The notes below the pieces were generated by a model. It made no database searches. It was not told where the DNA came from and saw only the letters and a program-made list of their open reading frames with translations. Shown piece after piece: positions 8,115-16,994 of a stretch of 64,000 nt of DNA (positions are counted from its first letter, which is position 1; every line of letters starts with the position of its first letter). The stretch covers positions 186,001 to 250,000 of the forward strand of contig OZ245718.1 in assembly GCA_965227045.1 (NCBI GenBank), written 5' to 3'. The DNA comes from UBA10649 sp965227045. Its GTDB lineage: Bacteria > Actinomycetota > Actinomycetes > S36-B12. A program made the position numbers and the translations under genes.

Positions 8115-8809
8115 GCCCCGACCGCTCCGACCTGCTCGCCAGCCTCGGCGTCGAGATCGACCCGGAGCTGCTCGAACTCGCCCTCATGCACCGCTCGTAC
8201 GCGTATGAGAACGGCGGGCTGCCGACCAACGAGCGGCTGGAATTCCTCGGTGATGCGGTGCTCGGCATCGTCGTCACCGAGACCCTCTACCGCCGCTACC
8301 CGGACTGGAGTGAGGGGCAGCTCGCGAAGCTGCGCGCGGCCGTGGTCAACGCGAGCGCTCTCGCCGAGGTCGCCAGAACCCTCGGGCTCGGCGATTACGT
8401 CTACCTGGGTCGAGGTGAGGAGACGACGGGTGGTCGCGACAAGTCGTCGATCCTCGCCGACACGACCGAGGCACTTTTCGGCGCCGTGTTCCTCACGTCG
8501 GGAATCGAGTCAGCAGCCACCGTGATCCACCTGCTGTTCGACCCGATGATCGACAGCGCCGCCGAACTGGGCGCCGGACTGGACTGGAAGACGTCATTGC
8601 AGGAGATCGCCGCTTCTGCGGGCCTGGGACTGCCGGAATACCGAGTGTCCGACGTCGGTCCTGACCATGCCAAGGAGTTCTTCGCCGAGGCATACGTCGG
8701 CGGCAGCGTGCTGGGCACCGGCACCGGGCGATCGAAGAAGGTAGCCGAGCAGGAAGCCGCGGCCGCCGCCTATGGACGCATTCGCGCCGAGCACCCCGAC
8801 GCCGGCTGA
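8111..8809 (+). CDS. rnc: Ribonuclease III
   Basis: RNase III cleaves double-stranded RNA in rRNA processing. The 232-residue protein has the catalytic signature NERLEFLGDAVLG (about residues 40-52), a second acidic site in DTTEALFGAVF (near residue 118), and a C-terminal dsRNA-binding domain (about 158-226) ending GRSKKVAEQEAAAAAY. The GTG at 8111 overlaps the stop of the carrier-like gene (GTGA), which fixes the start. mutM follows within eight bases and smc is close behind, the standard rnc-mutM-smc order of actinomycetes. Confidence 0.96.
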   Translation: MSPDRSDLLASLGVEIDPELLELALMHRSYAYENGGLPTNERLEFLGDAVLGIVVTETLYRRYPDWSEGQLAKLRAAVVNASALAEVARTLGLGDYVYLGRGEETTGGRDKSSILADTTEALFGAVFLTSGIESAATVIHLLFDPMIDSAAELGAGLDWKTSLQEIAASAGLGLPEYRVSDVGPDHAKEFFAEAYVGGSVLGTGTGRSKKVAEQEAAAAAYGRIRAEHPDAG

Positions 8810-8816
8810 GCGCAGC

Positions 8817-9710
8817 GTGCCCGAGCTTCCCGAGGTCGAGGTGGTGCGGCGTGGTCTCGCCGACCATGTCACCGGCCGGACGATCGCCGCGGTCGAGGTG
8901 CTGCATGAGCGGGCCGTGCGCAGGCACGATGCCGGCTCGGAGGACTTCGCACGCAGGCTGGTCGGCCGGACGATCGCGGCCGCGAGCCGTCGCGGCAAGT
9001 ACCTGTGGCTGCCGATGCGCGAGGAGGACGATCCCGCCGACATCGCCCTTGTGGGACATCTGGGGATGAGCGGTCAGCTGCTCATTGAGGAGGCGGCCGC
9101 CCCCGATGAGACCCACCTGCGGGTGCGGATCGCGTTCGACGATGCAGGCGCCCAGTTGCGCTTCGTCGACCAGCGCACGTTCGGCGGGCTCGCGATCGCC
9201 GACCTGGTCGACGACGGTGCCGGCGGGCACGTGCCGAGCCCCGTGGCGCACATCGCCCGCGACCCACTCGATCCGCTGTTCGACGAGCCGGCCGTGATCG
9301 GTCGCATGCGATCACGCACGTCGGAGATCAAGCGGGTCCTGCTCGACCAGAGCGTGATCTCGGGCGTCGGCAACATCTACGCGGACGAGGCGCTCTGGCG
9401 GACGTCGATCAATGGACTGCGACCGGCCGACCGGCTGACGACGGCCCAGACGAGGGCGCTGATCGACGCTGCGAGGACGGTCATGGCCGAGGCACTGGCC
9501 CAGGGCGGGACGAGTTTCGATGCCCTGTACGTGAACGTAAACGGACAAAGCGGGTACTTCGACCGCAGCCTGGCCGCCTACGGACAGGAGGGCCTGCCCT
9601 GTCCGCGCTGCGGGACGGCCATCCGCAGGGTGGCCTTCATGAACAGGAGCTCGTACTTCTGTCCCCAGTGCCAGCGCGCCCCCCGCCGCAGCCCAACCCG
9701 TGAAAGGTAG
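8817..9710 (+). CDS. mutM: Formamidopyrimidine-DNA glycosylase
   Basis: MutM/Fpg excises oxidised purines such as 8-oxoguanine and nicks the abasic site. The mature N-terminus PELPEVEVVRRGL provides the catalytic proline nucleophile and glutamate. RRGKYLWLPM, the helix-two-turn-helix region (SGVGNIYADEAL) and a C-terminal zinc finger (CPRCG ... CPQCQ, from residue 262) are all present. The GTG at 8817 is the only start that places proline second; an earlier in-frame ATG at 8772 would bury it. The protein has 297 residues and lies between rnc and smc. Confidence 0.96.
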   Translation: MPELPEVEVVRRGLADHVTGRTIAAVEVLHERAVRRHDAGSEDFARRLVGRTIAAASRRGKYLWLPMREEDDPADIALVGHLGMSGQLLIEEAAAPDETHLRVRIAFDDAGAQLRFVDQRTFGGLAIADLVDDGAGGHVPSPVAHIARDPLDPLFDEPAVIGRMRSRTSEIKRVLLDQSVISGVGNIYADEALWRTSINGLRPADRLTTAQTRALIDAARTVMAEALAQGGTSFDALYVNVNGQSGYFDRSLAAYGQEGLPCPRCGTAIRRVAFMNRSSYFCPQCQRAPRRSPTRER

Positions 9711-9719
9711 AGTCCGGGC

Positions 9720-12700
9720 GTGCATTTGAAGAGCTTGACGCTAAAGGGATTCAAGTCCTTCGCGTCGACCACCACGCTGCACTTCGAGCCCGGCGTCACG
9801 TGCGTCGTGGGGCCGAATGGCTCGGGAAAGTCCAATGTCGTCGACGCCCTCGCCTGGGTCATGGGCGAGCAGGGGGCCAAGTCCCTTCGCGGCGGCAAGA
9901 TGGAAGACGTCATCTTTTCCGGTACCGCTGGTCGCGCCCCGCTCGGCCGCGCGGAGGTCTCGCTGACCATCGACAACTCCGACGGTGCCCTGCCCATCGA
10001 GTACACCGAGGTCACGGTCTCGCGCACGCTGTTCCGCAACGGCGGATCCGAGTACGCGATCAACGGCCAGCCCTGCCGGCTGCTCGACGTCCAGGAACTG
10101 CTCAGCGACTCGGGCATCGGCCGGGAGATGCATGTCATCGTCGGCCAGGGCCAGCTCGACACGATCCTGCAGGCGACCCCGGAGGATCGGCGCGGCTTCA
10201 TCGAGGAGGCGGCCGGAGTCCTCAAGCATCGCAAGCGCAAGGAGAAGGCCCTACGCAAGCTCGACTCGATGCAGGCCAATCTCACTCGGCTGCAGGACCT
10301 GACGGGCGAACTGCGCCGCCAGCTCAAGCCGCTCGGTCGCCAGGCCGAGGTGGCTCGCCGCGCCGTCGTCATCCAGTCGGAGGTTCGCGACGCGCGGCTT
10401 CGGCTCATGGCCGACGACCTCCTCGCACTGCGAGCCGCGTTCGAGGCCGAGGTCGCTGACGAGACCGCACTGCGTGAGCGTCGGGCGACTGTCGATGCCG
10501 AACTGGCGATCCTCCTCCAGCAGGAGACCGAGGCGGAGGAGCAGGCGGCACTCGACGCACCGCGACTGGCCGCCGCGCAGGAGACCTGGTTCGCACTCAG
10601 TGGCCTGCGCGAGCGGTTCCACGGCCTGGTGCAGTTGTCCGCGGAGCGGGTTCGGCACCTGCAGCCGGAGCCCGAGGTCGAGGGATCCGGGCGCGATCCC
10701 GAGCAGATCGAGCTCGAGGCACGAACTCTTCGTACCGAGGAGTTCGAACTCGGCCGCGAGGTCGAACAGCGCCGCGACGCCCAGTCGGAGGCCGAGACAC
10801 TCCGCCTCGCAGCCGAGCAGGCAGCAGCGGCCGAGGAGCGCCGGGTCGCCGAGGTGGAGAGGGCTGCCGCGGATCGACGCGAGGGCCTGGCACGGCTGTC
10901 CGGCCAGGTGAACGCGGCCCGTTCTCGCATGGAGGCTCGCAGCAACGAGATCGAGCGGCTGACCGCGCAGATCCTCGAGGCACGTCAGCGCGGAGAGGCG
11001 GCACAGCGCGAGTTCCAGCGCATCGAGGTCGATGTCGCAGGCCTTGACGCCGGCGAGCACAGCCTCGATGCCGATCACGAGACCGCTGAGGCCGAGATGA
11101 TCGCGGCCGACGCCGCGGTCGAGGCCCTGCGCGCCCGCGAGGCCGCCGCGGAGCGCGAGCGCGCTGCGCTCAGCGCGCGCGCCGAAGCACTGTCCATCGG
11201 ACTGCGCCGCAAGGACGCGGGCGCCCGACTGCTGGACCCGCAGGTCCCGGGCGTGCTCGGAACGCTCGCGAGCCTGCTGCACGTCGAGCCGGGGGCGCAG
11301 ACCGCAGTCGCCGCGGCGCTCGGCGATGTCGCCGACGCTGTTGTCGTCACCAGCATGGACGCCGCGATGCGAGCCATCGTGCTGCTGAAGGACGAGGACG
11401 CCGGTCGCGCCGCAATCGTCATCGCGGACGCGGAGCGACCCCGCGCCGACCGTCCGCACGTTCGCGAGGCCGGTCGACCGCTCGTCGAGTTCGTCACGTG
11501 CGATGAGTCGCTGCAGCCGGTTGTCGATCACCTGCTCGAGCGCTGGGCGCTGGCCGACGACCTCACCACCGCGCAGGCCATGCAGGCGCTGCACCCGAGC
11601 CTGTCGTTCGTGACTCCGGCGGGCGATGTGCTCGCAAGCGGCGTCGTCCACGGCGGGTCGGCAAGCGCGCCGAGTCTCCTCGAGGTGCAGGCCGCGTACG
11701 ACGACGCGACGGCGCAGCTTGAGTTGCTGGTGCACGAGCTGGATCGACTGCGGTTCGACATGGCCGCCGCGCGCAGCCGCCAGGAGCAGGCGGCGTCCGC
11801 AGTGGAGTCGGCGCTGTCGCGACTGCATGAGTCCGACGCGCGCCTCGCAGCCGTCGCGGAGCAGTTGGGCCAGTTGGGCCAGGTGGCCCGGGCGGCCGGA
11901 GCGGAGGCGGATCGCCTGACGGCGGCCCGAGTCGCAGCCGAGACGGCGCTGGCCAGCGACGGCGAGAACCTTGATCAGCTGCAGTCGCGGCTCGACGCCG
12001 CGCAGGTGGAACCCGATGAGCAGCCCAACAGCGATGCCCGGGCAGACCTCGCAGCCGCTGCGGCAGCGGCGCGCCGGGCGGAGGTCGACGCGCGCCTCGC
12101 CCTGCGCACGGCCGAGGAGCGGGTCGGCGCGGTCGCCGAGCGGGCCCAGCAGTTGGAGCGCACTGCGGCCAGCGAGCGGCAGGCTCGCATCGCCGCTCGC
12201 GAACGTCGCGAGCAGCGCGCCCGCGAACTCGTTGTGGCGCAGGCGGTTCATGCCGGCGCCCGCGTGGCGTTGAGCCGTATCGAGGTGTCTGTGGCCGCGG
12301 CCGGCCGTGCCCGCACCGTCGTCGAGCGCGCGACCCGCGACCGCGATGCGCAGCTTCAGAAGGTACGTACGGCTCGACGCGAACTCGGCGCGGAGTCCGA
12401 TCTGCTGAAGGACTCCGTACACCGAGACGAGGTTGCACGCGCCGAGCAGCGGATGCGCATCGAGCAGGTCGAGGACAAGGTGCTCGAGGACTTCGGCGTC
12501 GAGTCGGCGGTTTTGCTCGCGGAGTACGGACCCGATCAGCTCGTGCCCCCCACGCCGCCGTCGCCCGGCGACGAGCCGCCCGCGGAGGAGCCCGTCGCGT
12601 ACCCGTTTGTTCGCGCCGAGCAGGAGAAGCGGCTCAAGGCGGCCGAGCGCGACCTCGCGCTCCTGGGCCGGGTCAACCCGCTCGCGCTCGAGGAGTACTC

Positions 12701-13265
12701 GGCGATGGAGGAGCGGCACAACTTCCTGACCGAGCAGCTCGACGATCTCAAGCGCACCCGCGAAGACCTCCTCGACATCATCAAGGAGGTCGATGCGCGC
12801 GTCGTCCAGGTCTTCACCGAGGCGTACGAGGCCGTCGAGCGGGAGTTCGAGGGGGTGTTCTCGCGGCTGTTCCCGGGCGGGGAGGGCCGACTGATCCTGA
12901 CCGACCCGAACGACATGCTCACCACGGGCGTCGATGTCGAGGCTCGTCCGCCCGGAAAGAAGGTCAAGCGCCTGTCGCTGCTGTCCGGTGGCGAGCGGTC
13001 GCTCACCGCGGTGGCCTTCCTAGTCGCGCTGTTTAAGGCCCGACCCAGCCCGTTCTACGTCCTCGACGAGGTCGAGGCTGCGCTCGACGAGGTGAACCTC
13101 GGCCGTCTGATCGACATCATCGAGGAGCTCCGCAGCTCCTCGCAGCTCATCGTCATCACGCACCAGAAGCGCACGATGGAGATCGCCGATGCGCTCTACG
13201 GGGTGTCTATGCGTGGCGATGGCGTCACGCAGGTGATCGGCCAGCGCCTGCGCGAGAGTGCATAG
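9720..13265 (+). CDS. smc: Chromosome segregation protein SMC
   Basis: SMC is the condensin ATPase that compacts and helps segregate the chromosome. The 1181-residue protein has Walker A GPNGSGKSN near residue 33, two long coiled-coil arms rich in Ala, Glu and Arg, a hinge from about residue 508 to 645 (PGVLGTLASLLHVEPG to the GVVHGG segment), the ABC signature LSGGERSLTAVAF near 1088 and a Walker B (YVLDEVEAALDEVNL). The start is GTG 9720, preceded by a weak AAAGG. ScpA and ScpB partners are not in the window. Confidence 0.97.
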   Translation: MHLKSLTLKGFKSFASTTTLHFEPGVTCVVGPNGSGKSNVVDALAWVMGEQGAKSLRGGKMEDVIFSGTAGRAPLGRAEVSLTIDNSDGALPIEYTEVTVSRTLFRNGGSEYAINGQPCRLLDVQELLSDSGIGREMHVIVGQGQLDTILQATPEDRRGFIEEAAGVLKHRKRKEKALRKLDSMQANLTRLQDLTGELRRQLKPLGRQAEVARRAVVIQSEVRDARLRLMADDLLALRAAFEAEVADETALRERRATVDAELAILLQQETEAEEQAALDAPRLAAAQETWFALSGLRERFHGLVQLSAERVRHLQPEPEVEGSGRDPEQIELEARTLRTEEFELGREVEQRRDAQSEAETLRLAAEQAAAAEERRVAEVERAAADRREGLARLSGQVNAARSRMEARSNEIERLTAQILEARQRGEAAQREFQRIEVDVAGLDAGEHSLDADHETAEAEMIAADAAVEALRAREAAAERERAALSARAEALSIGLRRKDAGARLLDPQVPGVLGTLASLLHVEPGAQTAVAAALGDVADAVVVTSMDAAMRAIVLLKDEDAGRAAIVIADAERPRADRPHVREAGRPLVEFVTCDESLQPVVDHLLERWALADDLTTAQAMQALHPSLSFVTPAGDVLASGVVHGGSASAPSLLEVQAAYDDATAQLELLVHELDRLRFDMAAARSRQEQAASAVESALSRLHESDARLAAVAEQLGQLGQVARAAGAEADRLTAARVAAETALASDGENLDQLQSRLDAAQVEPDEQPNSDARADLAAAAAAARRAEVDARLALRTAEERVGAVAERAQQLERTAASERQARIAARERREQRARELVVAQAVHAGARVALSRIEVSVAAAGRARTVVERATRDRDAQLQKVRTARRELGAESDLLKDSVHRDEVARAEQRMRIEQVEDKVLEDFGVESAVLLAEYGPDQLVPPTPPSPGDEPPAEEPVAYPFVRAEQEKRLKAAERDLALLGRVNPLALEEYSAMEERHNFLTEQLDDLKRTREDLLDIIKEVDARVVQVFTEAYEAVEREFEGVFSRLFPGGEGRLILTDPNDMLTTGVDVEARPPGKKVKRLSLLSGGERSLTAVAFLVALFKARPSPFYVLDEVEAALDEVNLGRLIDIIEELRSSSQLIVITHQKRTMEIADALYGVSMRGDGVTQVIGQRLRESA

Positions 13266-13277
13266 TCGCCATCGCGG

Positions 13278-13952
13278 CTAGCGTTCTCCCGCCTCGCACT
13301 CGGTCAGGCCCGTGACGATCATCAGCTGAGCAGAAATGTAGGTCGCCATGATGACCGCGGACAGCGTCGGCGTCGTGCTGAGCGGCCCGAACTCGGTCAG
13401 CGCAATGAGCCCGTCGGACACCAGGAAGAACAGCGCACCCCACGCGACCCGCCACCCGGGCGAGCGAGGAACTCGCAGCACCAGGTCGAGCGCGGCCACC
13501 GCCATCGCGACGAGGACGGCGCTGTAGATCAGCACCGGAATGCGCAGCGAGCCGACGCCAGCGCTGACGAGCACGTTCACGACGATCCAGATGGCCACAT
13601 ACGGAAGGAGCGTGAGCTTCCATGCGCGGACGAATCCAGGCCCCGGGATGCGCGTGAACGCAGTGATGTAGCAGATCTGCATGAGCAGGAAGGCGCCGAT
13701 TCCCGCCATGAACGCCAGATCGCCGTCGAACATCAGCAGCAGGTCGCCCAGCCACGCGAAGACCAGGCCCACCGCCAGCCAGCGGAGCGCGTTGGTCAAC
13801 TTGCCGCGGCGGGTGACGAGCAGCCAGGCGAGGAGCAGTGGCACGAGCAGCGGCTTGGTGAGGTTAGTCAACGTCGGCAGTTCCGCCGCGTTGCCCAGCA
13901 CGTTGGCGGCCCCGACGAGCATGTAGGCGATCAGGACGCGGCGCTCGCTCAT
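13278..13952 (-). CDS. YhhN/TMEM86-family integral membrane protein (putative lysoplasmalogenase)
   Basis: The 224-residue protein has about eight hydrophobic segments and the YhhN family features: an early GNAAELPTLTNLTKPLL loop, WLGDLLLMF near residue 66 and a conserved GALFFLVSDGLIAL near 175 with the polar residues thought to be catalytic. Eukaryotic TMEM86 members hydrolyse the vinyl-ether bond of lysoplasmalogens; bacterial function is usually unknown. It lies on the opposite strand between smc and ftsY, 12 nt from the smc stop and convergent with it, so it is an insertion in an otherwise conserved order. Confidence 0.75.
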   Translation of the reverse strand: MSERRVLIAYMLVGAANVLGNAAELPTLTNLTKPLLVPLLLAWLLVTRRGKLTNALRWLAVGLVFAWLGDLLLMFDGDLAFMAGIGAFLLMQICYITAFTRIPGPGFVRAWKLTLLPYVAIWIVVNVLVSAGVGSLRIPVLIYSAVLVAMAVAALDLVLRVPRSPGWRVAWGALFFLVSDGLIALTEFGPLSTTPTLSAVIMATYISAQLMIVTGLTECEAGER

Positions 13953-14005
13953 GGCGGCATCCTGCCGCGAATAGCGGGCTCACGGAGCGTGGAAGGATGA
14001 CGAAC

Positions 14006-15148
14006 ATGGAACCTGCTGTGCTTTATGTCGCCATCGCCGTGGCCATCCTCATCGTCGGCATCACCTTGTTCGTCACGCTCCGGCGCGGTGGCAGCACTAT
14101 TGCACCGCCGATAGAGGCGCATGCCCCGGTGGTCGAGACCGCGCTCCCGGTGGTCGCGGATGAGGTCGTTGGCGAACGGCCGTCCGATGACGAGCTCGAG
14201 GGACTGCTCGTCGTCGAGGTGCCCGAGCCCGCGGCCGGCCGACTGCACCGGCTGCGGTCCCGCCTGGCGCGGTCGCAGGGCACCTTCGGGCGCGGACTGC
14301 TCGCCCTGCTGAGCCGCGAGAACGTCGACGAGGACACGTGGGACCAGGTCGAGGAGACCCTGCTCGGCGCGGACCTCGGCGTTGGACCGACGTCCGATCT
14401 GCTCCAGCGCCTGCGCACCCGCGTGCGGGTTGAGGGCTCCTCGGATCCCGCGCTCGTCCGCCAGATGCTGCGCGAGGAGCTGCTCACCCTCGTCGATCCC
14501 TCGATGGACCGACGGGTGCGCGCGGAGCGCGTGGGGGAGCGACCGGGCGTCGTCCTCGTGGTGGGAGTCAACGGAACCGGCAAGACCACCACCACCGGCA
14601 AGCTCGCCCGGCTTGCGGTGGCGCAGGACCAGTCCGTCATCCTCGCTGCTGCTGACACCTTCAGGGCCGCGGCCGCCGATCAGCTCCAGACGTGGGGGGA
14701 TCGGGTCGGAGCCGTGGTGGTGCGGGGCCCCGAAGGCGGGGATCCGGCCGCCGTGGCGTTCGACGCGGTCGAGACGGGCATCGCCGCGGGAGTCGACACC
14801 GTGATCATCGACACTGCCGGTCGGCTGCACACCAAGACCGGGCTCATGGACGAGCTTGGCAAGGTCAAGCGGGTCGTGGAGAAGAAGTCCCCGATCGACG
14901 AGGTTCTCCTCGTCCTCGATGCGACGACCGGACAGAACGGTCTCGTCCAGGCCCGGGTGTTCGCCGAGGTCGTCGACGTCACGGGCATCGTCCTGACAAA
15001 GCTCGATGGCACGGCTCGCGGCGGCATCGTCATCGCGGTGCAGCGCGAGCTCGGCGTGCCGGTGAAACTGGTGGGCCTCGGGGAGGGTCCTGACGACCTT
15101 GCGCCGTTCGACGCCGAGGCGTTCGTCGACGCCATCGTCGGGGACTAG
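14006..15148 (+). CDS. ftsY: Signal recognition particle receptor FtsY
   Basis: FtsY is the SRP receptor GTPase that docks ribosome-nascent-chain complexes at the membrane. The protein has an N-terminal hydrophobic segment (about residues 3-24), an acidic linker, the helical N domain, and the G domain with GVNGTGKTTTTGKL (near 186), DTFRAAAADQL, DTAGRLHTK, and TKLDGTARGG. The ATG at 14006 has GGAAGG nine bases upstream; an ATG at 13997 directly abuts that site and would add three residues. The gene stands apart from its SRP partner ffh by the amtB-glnK-glnD genes, as in mycobacteria. Confidence 0.95.
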   Translation: MEPAVLYVAIAVAILIVGITLFVTLRRGGSTIAPPIEAHAPVVETALPVVADEVVGERPSDDELEGLLVVEVPEPAAGRLHRLRSRLARSQGTFGRGLLALLSRENVDEDTWDQVEETLLGADLGVGPTSDLLQRLRTRVRVEGSSDPALVRQMLREELLTLVDPSMDRRVRAERVGERPGVVLVVGVNGTGKTTTTGKLARLAVAQDQSVILAAADTFRAAAADQLQTWGDRVGAVVVRGPEGGDPAAVAFDAVETGIAAGVDTVIIDTAGRLHTKTGLMDELGKVKRVVEKKSPIDEVLLVLDATTGQNGLVQARVFAEVVDVTGIVLTKLDGTARGGIVIAVQRELGVPVKLVGLGEGPDDLAPFDAEAFVDAIVGD

Positions 15149-15170
15149 CGCGACGCGACCCACGCTCGGC

Positions 15171-15217
15171 GTAACCCGCCGTTAACGTGCGAGGCCCCCG
15201 CGTGACGCACTGTTAAC
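15171..15217 (+). promoter_or_regulatory. Two GlnR-like boxes upstream of amtB-glnK-glnD
   Basis: GTAAC-N6-TTAAC (15171-15186) is repeated as GTGAC-N6-TTAAC (15202-15217), 31 bp apart, which is about three helical turns. Streptomyces GlnR sites have the form gTnAc-N6-GaAAc and activate amtB. The second TTAACG (15213) could also serve as a -35 box with ATACCC (15236-15241) 17 nt later. The sites are 110-160 nt upstream of the amtB start. Confidence 0.5.
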
Positions 15218-15328
15218 GCGGGCGCCACGCGCGACATACCCCGGTAACCGCGCATGGCCCACAGCGAAACCTCCAAACGCGAGTCTCTGCCTCGCGAGGT
15301 GAATATCGCCACTGGGAGGAGTACTCGC

Positions 15329-16639
15329 ATGGAATCTGCACTCAATACGGGTGACACCGCATGGATGCTGACCGCATCCGCGTTCGTGTTGCTCATGATC
15401 CCCGGCCTTGCCTTCTTCTACGGAGGCATGGTTCGCGGCAAGTCAGTCTTGAACATGCTCATGATGGTTATGGGAGCCCTCTTCATCGTCGGCGTCCTGT
15501 GGGCCATCGTCGGATACTCGATGGCATTCGGCGACTCGTACGGCAGTCATGGCCTGCTGGGTGACTTCACTCAGTACGCGGGCCTGCAGAGTCTTATGGT
15601 CGATGATCCCGAAGCATCGCTACCCGCGATGATCTTCGTGGCGTTCCAGGCGATGTTCGCCTGTATCACCGTCGGCCTGATCGCCGGTGCGATCGCCGAT
15701 CGCACGAAGTTCTCCGCGTGGATGATCTTCGCGGCGCTCTGGGCGCTCATCGTCTACTTCCCGGTCGCGCACTGGGTCTTCGACCTCGATGGTGAGAACG
15801 GCGGCTGGATCTACAAGCTCGGCGTGATCGACTTCGCCGGAGGTACCGCGGTCCATATCAATGCTGGTGCCGCCGCTTTGGCACTGTGCATCGTCATCGG
15901 GCGTCGCAAGGGTTGGCCGAAGACGCCGATGAAGCCGCACAACCTCACGCTGGTCATGATCGGCGCGGGACTGCTGTGGTTCGGCTGGTTCGGATTCAAT
16001 GCCGGCTCGGAGGTCGCGGCCGACAACGCGGCGTCAGTGGTGTTCATGAACACCTTCCTGGCCACGTGTGCTGCGGCGCTCGCATGGCTGCTCGTGGAGA
16101 AGATCCGCGACGGTCACGCCACGTCGCTCGGCGCTGCATCCGGCATTGTCGCCGGCCTGGTCGCGATCACGCCTTCCTGTTCTTCGGTCACGCCCGTCGG
16201 CTCGATGATCATCGGTGTCATCGCCGGTGTGCTCTGCGCGCTCGCGGTCGGACTGAAGTACAAGCTGGGCTACGACGACTCGCTTGACGTCGTCGGCGTC
16301 CACCTGGTCGGCGGCATCGTCGGCACCCTGCTGATCGGCTTCCTGGCCACCGACCTCGCACCCGCGGGTGTCAACGGTCTGTTCTACGGAGGCGGACTCG
16401 AGCAGTTGGGCAAGCAGGCGATCGGAGCGGGCGCTGTTCTGGCGTACTCGTTCATCATCGCTACGATTCTCGGATTGCTCATCAAGCACACCATCGGATT
16501 CCGTATCTCCGAGGATGATGAGGTTCAGGGCATCGACCTCGCCGAGCACGCGGAGACCGCGTACGAGTTCGGTGATTCGGGTGGCGGCGGCGTGTTCGCC
16601 GGCATGGGCCACGGTTCGCGTAACGACTCGGAGGTTTAG
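15329..16639 (+). CDS. amtB: Ammonium transporter AmtB
   Basis: AmtB is a trimeric membrane channel for ammonium under nitrogen limitation. The 436-residue protein has eleven likely membrane spans, the GLAFFYGGMVRGKSVLNM signature near the N-terminus, FDLDGENGGW, and the twin pore histidines in GGTAVHINAG and VGVHLVGG. The ATG at 15329 has GGGAGGA eight bases upstream; the frame extends upstream to 15254 but the extra 25 residues are polar and unlike the family. glnK starts three bases after its stop, the universal pairing in which GlnK plugs AmtB. The upstream region carries two GlnR-like boxes. Confidence 0.96.
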   Translation: MESALNTGDTAWMLTASAFVLLMIPGLAFFYGGMVRGKSVLNMLMMVMGALFIVGVLWAIVGYSMAFGDSYGSHGLLGDFTQYAGLQSLMVDDPEASLPAMIFVAFQAMFACITVGLIAGAIADRTKFSAWMIFAALWALIVYFPVAHWVFDLDGENGGWIYKLGVIDFAGGTAVHINAGAAALALCIVIGRRKGWPKTPMKPHNLTLVMIGAGLLWFGWFGFNAGSEVAADNAASVVFMNTFLATCAAALAWLLVEKIRDGHATSLGAASGIVAGLVAITPSCSSVTPVGSMIIGVIAGVLCALAVGLKYKLGYDDSLDVVGVHLVGGIVGTLLIGFLATDLAPAGVNGLFYGGGLEQLGKQAIGAGAVLAYSFIIATILGLLIKHTIGFRISEDDEVQGIDLAEHAETAYEFGDSGGGGVFAGMGHGSRNDSEV

Positions 16640-16641
16640 TG

Positions 16642-16980
16642 ATGAAACTGGTCACCGCAATCATCAAGCCCTTCAAGCTCGAGGACGTCAAGGGCGCCCT
16701 CGAGGGGCATGGAGTTCACGGTCTGACCGTCTCCGAGGCATCTGGCTTCGGACGGCAGAAGGGTCACACGGAGGTGTACCGCGGGGCTGAGTACACCGTC
16801 GACCTGGTGCCGAAGGTCAAGATCGAGATCGTCGTAGAAGACGATGCCGCCGACGCAGTTGTCGACGCCATCGTTGCAGCGGCGCAGACGGGCAAGATCG
16901 GCGACGGCAAGGTGTGGGTCACCACCGTCGAGTCGATCGTCCGTGTGCGTACCGGCGAGCGCGGATCCGAAGCGCTCTAA
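16642..16980 (+). CDS. glnK: Nitrogen regulatory protein PII (GlnK/GlnB)
   Basis: PII is the trimeric signal protein that integrates 2-oxoglutarate, ATP/ADP and glutamine status. The 112-residue product reads MKLVTAIIKPFKLEDVKGAL, with the T-loop GRQKGHTEVYRGAEYTVD carrying Tyr51, the residue modified by GlnD (adenylylated in actinomycetes), and the B-loop TGKIGDGKVWV. The ATG at 16642 is taken because GGAGG lies seven bases ahead; the GTG codon immediately before it would add one residue. It lies between amtB and glnD, both functional partners. Confidence 0.96.
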   Translation: MKLVTAIIKPFKLEDVKGALEGHGVHGLTVSEASGFGRQKGHTEVYRGAEYTVDLVPKVKIEIVVEDDAADAVVDAIVAAAQTGKIGDGKVWVTTVESIVRVRTGERGSEAL

Positions 16981-16994
16981 GGCACCGTATCCAC

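Noticed and set aside
10251..12719. An 822-codon open frame on the minus strand inside smc
   Set aside because: It is antisense to the SMC coiled coil, has no family signature, and long antisense frames are expected in GC-rich coding sequence.
15254..15328. N-terminal extension of AmtB by 25 residues
   Set aside because: The extra residues are polar and unlike the family, and GGGAGGA is placed for the ATG at 15329.
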